NCBI GenBank assembly: GCA_016297585.1 | Contig: JAEDGJ010000068.1 | Span: 1-12,898 of the forward strand | Length of the DNA stretch: 12,898 nt | From: Clostridiaceae bacterium | Lineage (GTDB): Bacteria > Bacillota > Clostridia > Oscillospirales > QAMX01 | Direction: 5' to 3' | Shown here: one piece after another, positions 7,360-12,898 of the stretch | How the letters are laid out: every line of letters starts with the position of its first letter | Numbering within the stretch: position 1 is the first letter of the stretch | Position numbers and translations under genes: made by a program | Notes under the pieces: generated by a model | The model's input: only the letters and a program-made list of their open reading frames with translations | Told to the model about the DNA's origin: nothing | Databases searched by the model: none

Positions 7360-9042
7360 ATGTCCGATTTTTTGAAGCTGAAGAAGTCCAACTGCAAGAA
7401 CTGTTATAAATGCATCCGGAACTGTCCGGTAAAATCGATCCGCTTTTCCGGCGGACAGGCGCATATCGTGCCCGACGAGTGCATTCTGTGCGGGCAGTGC
7501 TTCGTCGTCTGTCCGCAGAACGCCAAGGAGATTTCGAGCGAACTCGAAAAGGTGCGCGTGCTGATGCAGAGCGGCGATCCCGTCGTGGCGAGCATCGCGC
7601 CGTCCTTTGTCGCCAATTACAACGGCATCGGCATCCGGACGGTCGAAAAGGCGCTGAAAAAGCTCGGCTTTACCGCGGCGGAGGAGACCGCGCGCGGCGC
7701 GACGCTCGTCAAGTCCGCCTACGACCGCCTGCTGGAGGAAGGGCAGCGCGACATCGTCATCTCCTCCTGCTGCCATTCGGTCAACCTGCTCATCCAGAAA
7801 TACTATCCGCAGCTCCTGCCGTATCTGGCGGATATCCTGTCCCCGATGCAGGCGCACTGTCTGGACATCAAAAAAAGGTATCCGGGCGCGAAGACCGTGT
7901 TTATCGGCCCCTGCGTCGCCAAAAAGGACGAGGCCGCCCGTCAGCCGGGCATCGTCGACGCCGTGCTGACCTTCGAGGAGCTGACCGAATGGATGAACGC
8001 CCAGAAGGTCGCGTTTGAGCCGGAAGAAGAGGACAACGCCGCGGACGAGGGACGCGCGCGCGTGTTCCCCACCACCGGCGGCATTCTGAAATCCATGTTC
8101 TGCCGTTCCGAAAAGTATACCTACATGGCCATCGACGGCGTTCCGAACTGCATCGCCACGCTGGAGGATATCGAAAACGGCGCCGTCCATAACGTCTTCA
8201 TCGAGATGTCCGCCTGCGTCGGAAGCTGCATCGGCGGACCCGTGATGGAAAAATACCACCGCAGCCCGGTCCGCGACTATGTGCGCGTATCCGCCTATGC
8301 CGGCAAGCAGGACTTTGCCGTCGACCCGATGGAGCCGGACGAGATCGGCAAGCTGATGCCGTCCTTAAAGCCCGCGCGCGAGATGCCCACGGAGGAGGAC
8401 ATCCGCAAGATCCTCGCGCAGATGGGCAAGACCCGTCCCGAGGACGAGCTCAACTGCGGCACCTGCGGCTACAACTCCTGCCGCGACAAGGCGATCGCCG
8501 TCTATCAGGGCAAGGCCGAGGTCTCGATGTGCCTGCCGTTTTTGAAGGACAAGGCCGAGAGCTTCTCAAGCTACATCTTCGACAACACCCCCAACGGCAT
8601 CATCGTCTTAAACGAGGACTACGAGGTGCAGGAGATCAACCGCCCCGCGGTCGAGATCATGAACCTGCGCTCGCCGTCCGACGTCATGGGCGAGCCGATC
8701 ATCCGCATCATGGATCCGAAGGATTTCATGGAGGTCCGGACCACCGGCCGCTCCATCAACGCCAAGCGCGTCTATCTTGCCGAATACCAGCGCTATGTCG
8801 AGGAGACCATCGTCTACGACCGCGCGTACCGCACGCTGATGTGCATCCTCCGCGACGTGACGGAGGAGGAGACCGCCCGCGAGCGCAAGGACGAGATCGG
8901 GCGCCAGACCGCCGAGATCGCCGACCGCGTCGTCGACAAGCAGATGCGCATCGTGCAGGAGATCGCGTCGCTGCTCGGCGAGACCGCGGCGGAGACGAAG
9001 ATCGCGCTGACAAAGCTGAAGGAGTCGATGCGGGATGAATAA
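7360..9042 (+). CDS. [FeFe]-hydrogenase-like sensor with C-terminal PAS domain (HydS/group C-like)
   Basis: The 560-residue protein has several modules in order. Residues 12-51 are a two-[4Fe-4S] ferredoxin domain (Cys12, 15, 18, 22 and 41, 44, 47, 51). Residues about 85-345 are an H-cluster domain: SSCCHS (Cys137, Cys138), GPCVAKK (Cys185, Lys188) and EMSACVGSC (Cys286, Cys290). Next is a FeS-type four-cysteine domain (Cys366, 369, 374, 391), then a PAS domain (about 403-497, beginning YIFDNTPNGIIVLNEDYEV), and a helical, probably coiled-coil tail (about 500-560). All four expected H-cluster ligands are present, but the proline usual after the CC pair is His139 and the third motif has Ser284 where catalytic enzymes have Met. 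The domain order is that of putative sensory hydrogenases, not catalytic group A enzymes. No kinase domain follows. AAAGGAGA (7343-7350) supports the start. It overlaps the phosphatase gene by 8 nt. Confidence 0.9.
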   Translation: MSDFLKLKKSNCKNCYKCIRNCPVKSIRFSGGQAHIVPDECILCGQCFVVCPQNAKEISSELEKVRVLMQSGDPVVASIAPSFVANYNGIGIRTVEKALKKLGFTAAEETARGATLVKSAYDRLLEEGQRDIVISSCCHSVNLLIQKYYPQLLPYLADILSPMQAHCLDIKKRYPGAKTVFIGPCVAKKDEAARQPGIVDAVLTFEELTEWMNAQKVAFEPEEEDNAADEGRARVFPTTGGILKSMFCRSEKYTYMAIDGVPNCIATLEDIENGAVHNVFIEMSACVGSCIGGPVMEKYHRSPVRDYVRVSAYAGKQDFAVDPMEPDEIGKLMPSLKPAREMPTEEDIRKILAQMGKTRPEDELNCGTCGYNSCRDKAIAVYQGKAEVSMCLPFLKDKAESFSSYIFDNTPNGIIVLNEDYEVQEINRPAVEIMNLRSPSDVMGEPIIRIMDPKDFMEVRTTGRSINAKRVYLAEYQRYVEETIVYDRAYRTLMCILRDVTEEETARERKDEIGRQTAEIADRVVDKQMRIVQEIASLLGETAAETKIALTKLKESMRDE

Positions 9043-10210
9043 CCTCTGTGCCGATATCGGCTATAACAGCCTGACGAAGTTCGGCGAGCAGCTCTGCGGC
9101 GACCATATCGACATCGTCGAACGCGAAAGCGACGATTCGCGCATCATCGTCCTCGCCGACGGCCTCGGCTCCGGCGTCAAGGCCAACATCCTGTCCACGC
9201 TGACCGCGAGGATCATCTCCACGATGATGTCCGAGGGGATGCGCATCGAGGAGTGCGTCAAAACCGTCGCCGCGACGCTTCCCGTGTGCAAGGTGCGCGG
9301 CGTCGCGTACTCGACCTTCACGATCCTGCGCCTTGTCGCGAGCGACGAGGCCGAGATCATCGAATACGACAACCCGCCCGTCATTCTGATCCGCAACGGC
9401 AAAAACTGCGAGCTGCCGCGCATCGAGCAGAACATCGAGGGCAAGACGATCTATTCCTCCCATATCAAGCTCTGCGAAAACGATATTTTCATCGCGATGA
9501 GCGACGGCTGCATCCACGCCGGCGTCGGCATGGAGCTGAACTTCGGCTGGGAGCGGCGCGACATCATCCAGTTCATGGAGACCTTCTACGACGTCGGCTT
9601 CACCGCGAAGACGCTCAACACGATCCTGCTCGACGAATGCTCGCGGCTCTACGGCGGCAAGCCCGGCGACGATACGACGGCGCTGACCGTCCGCATCCGC
9701 CGCAGGGAGCCGATGAACCTCCTGATCGGCCCGCCCTCCAACCGCGACGACTGCGACAAGATGATGTCGCTGTTCTTCTCGAAAGCCGGCAAGCACATCG
9801 TCTGCGGCGGCACGACCTCGACCATCGCCGCGAAGTTTCTGGGCAAGCCGCTGATCCCGCATCTCGATTTTGTCGACCCCGACGTCCCGCCGACCGCCGA
9901 GATCGAGGGCGTCGACCTCGTCACCGAAGGCGTCATTACGTTCAACAAGGTGCTGCAGTACGCCAAAGACTACATCAAGGACAACGAATCCTATACCGAA
10001 TGGGGCTATAAAAAGGACGGCGCGTCGCAGATCGCGAGAATGCTGTTCGAGGAGGCGACCGACATCAACTTCTTCGTCGGACGCGCCGCCAACCCCGCAC
10101 ATCAGAACCCGGCGCTGCCGATCTCCTTCAACATCAAGATGCAGCTCGTCGACGAGCTGGCGGAGGCTCTGCGCAGCATGGGAAAAAGGATAAAGGTGAG
10201 TTATTTTTGA
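9035..10210 (+). CDS. SpoIIE-type PP2C serine/threonine phosphatase with extra C-terminal domain
   Basis: The 391-residue protein begins with a PP2C/SpoIIE-like phosphatase domain (about 1-222). Its metal-binding aspartates are visible: Asp42 in VLADGLGSG, Asp157 in AMSDGC and Asp212-Asp213 in PGDDTTAL. Enzymes of this kind dephosphorylate serine or threonine on regulatory proteins, typically anti-sigma-factor antagonists. Residues about 227-391 form a second region without a fold I can name; it contains the Gly/Thr-rich VCGGTTSTIAAKFLG (256-270) and an acidic stretch around DFVDPDVPP. There are no membrane segments, unlike SpoIIE itself. The start ATG 9035 lies inside the end of the PAS hydrogenase gene, with GAAGGAG 10 bases before it, implying tight coupling. 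The likely role is output of the upstream sensor; its substrate is not encoded nearby. Confidence 0.88.
   Translation: MNNLCADIGYNSLTKFGEQLCGDHIDIVERESDDSRIIVLADGLGSGVKANILSTLTARIISTMMSEGMRIEECVKTVAATLPVCKVRGVAYSTFTILRLVASDEAEIIEYDNPPVILIRNGKNCELPRIEQNIEGKTIYSSHIKLCENDIFIAMSDGCIHAGVGMELNFGWERRDIIQFMETFYDVGFTAKTLNTILLDECSRLYGGKPGDDTTALTVRIRRREPMNLLIGPPSNRDDCDKMMSLFFSKAGKHIVCGGTTSTIAAKFLGKPLIPHLDFVDPDVPPTAEIEGVDLVTEGVITFNKVLQYAKDYIKDNESYTEWGYKKDGASQIARMLFEEATDINFFVGRAANPAHQNPALPISFNIKMQLVDELAEALRSMGKRIKVSYF
10192..10209 (+). promoter_or_regulatory. Ribosome site and TTG start of the group B hydrogenase
   Basis: AAAGGTGA (10192-10199) lies 7 bases before TTG 10207-10209, which overlaps the phosphatase stop TGA 10208-10210. 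The conserved N-terminal region (FDTKVQVLKYKVLREVARLA) begins only a few residues later, and the first in-frame ATG is at residue 50, so TTG is the start. Confidence 0.82.
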
Positions 10211-11643
10211 CGGAACAGAGAAAATTCGATACAAAGGTCCAGGTGCTCAAATACAAGGTGCTGCGCGAGGTGGCGCGGCTCGCGTGGAACGATCAGCTGC
10301 TTGAGCGGGTGCACGACATCCCGAAGACGATCGTTTCCGGCAAGGAGCCGACCATGCGCTGCTGCGTCTACAAGGAGCGCGCCATCCTGGCCGAGCGCGT
10401 CAAGCTCGCGATGGGCGGCGACCGCGACAATCCCAACATGATCGAGGTCATCGACATCGCCTGCGACGAGTGCCCGGTCGGCGGCTACCGCGTGACGGAG
10501 GCCTGCCGCGGCTGCCTTGCGCACCGCTGCGAGGGCGCGTGCAAAAAGGGCGCGATCTACTTTGACAAGGCGCACACCGCGCACATCGACAAGGCCAAAT
10601 GCGTCGAATGCGGCGCCTGCGCGAAGGTCTGCCCCTACGGCGCGATCTCCAGCCAGAAGCGCCCCTGCGTGATGGCCTGCAAGGTGCGCGCGATCTCGAT
10701 GAACGACGAAAAGGCCGCGTCCATCGACCGGGAAAAGTGCATCGAATGCGGCGCCTGCGTCTATCAGTGCCCGTTCGGCGCGATTATGGACAAATCCTTC
10801 ATTCTGAACGCGATCGACCTGCTGAAAAAGAGCGAAAACGGCGAAAAATACAAGGTTTACGCCGTTATCGCGCCTTCGATTTCGAGCCAGTTCACCTACG
10901 CGAAGCTCGGCAGCGTCGTCTCCGGCATCAAGGCGCTCGGCTTCCATACCGTCGTCGAAGCGGCGCTCGGCGCGGACATGGTCGCCTATGAGGAAGCGGC
11001 GGAGCTTGCCGAAAAGGGCTTTCTCACGAGCTCCTGCTGCCCGGCGTTTGTCGCGTACATCCAGAAGCAGTTCCCCGATCTCGCGGCGCACGTTTCCTCC
11101 CATCTCTCGCCCGCGGCGACGATCGCGCGCTATATCAAGCGCGACGACCCCGGCGCGAAGGTGATTTTCATCGGCCCCTGCACCGCCAAGAAGGCCGAGG
11201 CCCGCAAGCCCGAGGTGCGGCCGTACCTCGACGAGGTGCTGACCTTCGAGGAGCTGCAGGCGCTGTTCGACAGCCGCGATATCGAGATCTCCGAGCTGCC
11301 CGAGGACGTCCTCGAAAACGCCTCCTATTACGGACGCATCTTCGCGCGCAGCGGCGGACTGACCGACGCCGTGGCCGAGGCGCTCCGTGAGCGCGGACTG
11401 GACAGCTTCAAGCTCCGGGCGGTACCCTGCGACGGTATCGAAGCCTGCCGCACCGCGCTGCTCAAAGCCTCCAAGGGCGTGCTCGACGCGAATTTCATCG
11501 AAGGCATGGCCTGTGTCGGCGGCTGCATCGGCGGCGCGGGCTGCCTGACGCACGGCGACAAGAACAAAGCGGATGTCGACCGCTACGGAAAAGAAGCGAT
11601 GGAGAAGAAGATCGAGGATTCCCTCTCCATGCTGCACCGGTAA
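10207..11643 (+). CDS. Monomeric [FeFe] hydrogenase, group B type
   Basis: This 478-residue soluble iron-sulfur enzyme matches the monomeric group B [FeFe] hydrogenases of anaerobic Firmicutes, expected to interconvert protons and H2 using ferredoxin-type electrons. The N-terminus has the family-specific DIACDECPVGGYRV block and a Cys cluster at 100, 103, 108 and 112. Two ferredoxin motifs follow (Cys132, 135, 138, 142 and Cys178, 181, 184, 188), with Cys154 and Cys158 between. The H-cluster domain has canonical TSSCCPAF (Cys277, Cys278), GPCTAKKAE (Cys325, Lys328) and EGMACVGGC (Cys436, Cys440). All H-cluster ligands and the putative proton-relay cysteine (277) are intact, unlike the altered motifs of the PAS protein upstream. 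Physiological direction is unproven for group B. It is the last gene of the operon, before a strong terminator; H-cluster maturation proteins must be encoded elsewhere. Confidence 0.93.
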   Translation: MTEQRKFDTKVQVLKYKVLREVARLAWNDQLLERVHDIPKTIVSGKEPTMRCCVYKERAILAERVKLAMGGDRDNPNMIEVIDIACDECPVGGYRVTEACRGCLAHRCEGACKKGAIYFDKAHTAHIDKAKCVECGACAKVCPYGAISSQKRPCVMACKVRAISMNDEKAASIDREKCIECGACVYQCPFGAIMDKSFILNAIDLLKKSENGEKYKVYAVIAPSISSQFTYAKLGSVVSGIKALGFHTVVEAALGADMVAYEEAAELAEKGFLTSSCCPAFVAYIQKQFPDLAAHVSSHLSPAATIARYIKRDDPGAKVIFIGPCTAKKAEARKPEVRPYLDEVLTFEELQALFDSRDIEISELPEDVLENASYYGRIFARSGGLTDAVAEALRERGLDSFKLRAVPCDGIEACRTALLKASKGVLDANFIEGMACVGGCIGGAGCLTHGDKNKADVDRYGKEAMEKKIEDSLSMLHR

Positions 11644-11651
11644 ACTCCCCG

Positions 11652-11696
11652 GCGGCGGAACGGCCTTGCAAACAAAGGCGGTTCTGCCGCTTTTTT
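11652..11696 (+). terminator. Intrinsic terminator of the hydrogenase operon
   Basis: GCGGCGGAAC (11652-11661) pairs with GTTCTGCCGC (11681-11690, one G-U pair). After a G-G mismatch the stem continues as GCCTTG with CAAAGGC (one bulged A), loop about CAAA. Six T residues follow at 11691-11696. It starts 8 nt after the hydrogenase stop. Confidence 0.9.
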
Positions 11697-11709
11697 CGTC
11701 GGATTTTGC

Positions 11710-11738
11710 TGGAATGGTCAGGCGCGGACTGCTATAAT
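11710..11738 (+). promoter_or_regulatory. Probable promoter of the URO-D family gene
   Basis: A perfect TATAAT lies at 11733-11738. With a 17-base spacer the -35 would be TGGAAT (11710-11715), only three of six consensus bases, so the -10 carries most of the evidence. Initiation near 11745 leaves about 45 nt to ATG 11790. Confidence 0.62.
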
Positions 11739-11789
11739 GAAGCACACGAGAAGCTGTATTTTTGCTGCGAATACGGGGAGGATACGCCT

Positions 11790-12887
11790 ATGCTGACCAC
11801 ACGCGAACGCTTTGTCCGGACACTGACGGGGCAGGACACCGACCGCGCGCCTTTTATGAAGGTATTCGGCGTGGACAACGCCACGCTGCCGGAATGGACC
11901 GAGAAATATCCCGGACTGCCGAAATATATCGACGAGCTGCTGAAATTTGAGGGCGGCTACCGCGGCTGGAGAATTGCGCCGGTCAATTACTGGCTCTGCG
12001 GCACGCCCGAGACGCAGGTGCTCTCCGAAACCGAGGAGGACCGCATCATCCGTCTCGGCGACGGTACGGTCGCCGTTCAGCGCAAGCACGGCGACTACCA
12101 CGCGCACACCGTCGAGTATCCCGTCAAGACGCAGGAGGACTGGGACAGGCTCAAAAGCCTCTACCTCGATCCCGACGATCCGCGCCGTCTGCCGCCGGAC
12201 TGGGAGTGGTACGTCGAGCTGTACCGTGACCGCGAATTCCCGCTGCAGCTGACCTGCGGCGGCGTCTACGGCTTCCTGCGCAAGATGATGGGCGACGAGG
12301 GACTCTGCTTTGCCATGTACGACGACCCGGAGCTGGTTCGGGACATCACGGAATCCTATATCTCCATGTGCCTGCGCCTGTGGGAGAGAATGTGCCGCGA
12401 CGTGCAGTTCGACCTGATCGAGTGCTGGGAGGATATGGCGTCCAAGACGGGCGCGATCATCTCGCCCGCGATGTTTGAGGAGTTCCTCGCGCCCCAGTAC
12501 CGCCGTATCCGCGCCTTCGCCGACGCGCATCACATCCCGATCGTCCTCGTCGACTCCGACGGCAACATCAACGACCTCGCGCACCAGATGTTCGCCGCCG
12601 GCGTGAACGTCATGTACCCGTTCGAGGTCGGCGCGGGCTGCGACGTCATCGGCACGCTCGACGCGATTCCCGGTCTCGGCGCGATCGGCGCGCTCGAAAA
12701 GGACGCCTGTGCGCACGGGAAGGAAGCGATCGACGAGCAGATCGAGCGCGCGCGGATGCTGCTGCGTCACGGACGCATCATCCCCGGCCCCGACCACTTC
12801 GTCCTCAACAACGTCCCCTTCGAGGGCTACAAATACTTCATGAACCGCCTGCGCGAGGTCATCCTGACGACGAAGCCCGGCTCGTAA
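11790..12887 (+). CDS. Uroporphyrinogen-decarboxylase-superfamily protein with altered metal motif
   Basis: The 365-residue protein has the URO-D/MtaA-like TIM-barrel pattern: N-terminal TTRERFVRTLTGQ followed by DRAPF, a central GGVYGFLRKMMG and the ISPAMFEEFLAPQYRRI helix, and the C-terminal GPDHFVLNNVPFEGYKYF. In zinc-dependent methyltransferases (MtaA, MtbA) an H-x-C-G-N motif binds the metal; here the equivalent stretch reads VDSDGN with Asp255 and Asp257, so both classical ligands are replaced. No haem-pathway or methyltransferase corrinoid gene is next to it, so a role in haem synthesis is unlikely and the substrate is unknown. GGGGAGG at 11775-11781, 8 bases before ATG 11790, fixes the start; the upstream in-frame extension to 11706 would cover the promoter. 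It has its own promoter and follows a strong terminator, so it is a separate unit. Confidence 0.85.
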   Translation: MLTTRERFVRTLTGQDTDRAPFMKVFGVDNATLPEWTEKYPGLPKYIDELLKFEGGYRGWRIAPVNYWLCGTPETQVLSETEEDRIIRLGDGTVAVQRKHGDYHAHTVEYPVKTQEDWDRLKSLYLDPDDPRRLPPDWEWYVELYRDREFPLQLTCGGVYGFLRKMMGDEGLCFAMYDDPELVRDITESYISMCLRLWERMCRDVQFDLIECWEDMASKTGAIISPAMFEEFLAPQYRRIRAFADAHHIPIVLVDSDGNINDLAHQMFAAGVNVMYPFEVGAGCDVIGTLDAIPGLGAIGALEKDACAHGKEAIDEQIERARMLLRHGRIIPGPDHFVLNNVPFEGYKYFMNRLREVILTTKPGS

Positions 12888-12898
12888 GGCGCGTTTTC

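Noticed and set aside
8756..10234. Long minus-strand open frame opposite the phosphatase (492 codons)
   Set aside because: Composition is low-complexity Asp/Arg/Val/Ala, no motif is seen, and the + strand has a complete PP2C protein.
10201..11745. Long minus-strand open frame opposite the group B hydrogenase (514 codons)
   Set aside because: It is a codon-composition shadow of a highly conserved + strand enzyme and runs through its terminator.
11718..12797. Minus-strand open frame opposite the URO-D family gene (359 codons)
   Set aside because: It has no recognisable domain and is antisense to a protein with family motifs along its whole length.

Overview
The window looks like chromosome from a GC-rich, strictly anaerobic member of the Firmicutes, probably class Clostridia. 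The signs are strong AGGAGG-type ribosome sites, a PyrK/PyrD type 1B dihydroorotate dehydrogenase, two different [FeFe]-hydrogenase-type proteins, a SpoIIE-type phosphatase and clostridial-looking -35/-10 promoters. All genes are on the + strand except one small HicB-like gene. The taxonomic call is inference from gene content; no rRNA or tRNA gene is present to settle it.

Layout. (1) 2-499: 3' end of a ZIP-family metal transporter whose start lies outside the window. (2) 575-862, minus strand: an orphan HicB-like antitoxin gene without its DNA-binding tail and without a hicA, with its own good promoter. (3) 1068-6672: a compact pyrimidine operon, pyrC-pyrK-pyrD-pyrFE-pyrB-pyrI, driven by a perfect TTGACA-17-TATAAT promoter with a leader of only about 25 nt. 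It encodes every step from carbamoyl phosphate to UMP; carbamoyl-phosphate synthetase is not in the window. PyrF and PyrE are fused in one chain, decarboxylase first. (4) 6692-6763: a perfect 16-bp inverted repeat next to the promoter of the next operon. (5) 6801-11643: five genes in a row: two tandem NuoE-like thioredoxin-fold [2Fe-2S] proteins, an [FeFe]-hydrogenase-like protein with a C-terminal PAS domain (sensory, HydS/group C-like), a SpoIIE-type PP2C phosphatase with an extra C-terminal domain, and a stand-alone group B-type [FeFe] hydrogenase. A clear intrinsic terminator ends this operon at 11652-11696. (6) 11790-12887: a uroporphyrinogen-decarboxylase-superfamily protein lacking the usual His-x-Cys zinc motif, with its own promoter.

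How the parts may work together. The pyr operon is a normal de novo UMP pathway with many 4-nt stop/start overlaps, implying translational coupling. The second operon reads as a redox- or H2-responsive signalling unit: the H-cluster/PAS protein would sense H2 or electron-carrier state and control the phosphatase translated directly behind it (8-nt overlap), with the small ferredoxins as electron carriers and the group B hydrogenase as co-regulated enzyme. No kinase or anti-sigma-type ATPase partner, and no H-cluster maturation gene (hydE, hydF, hydG), is visible here, so the phosphatase's target lies elsewhere. This sensor-phosphatase unit is the most interesting system in the window.
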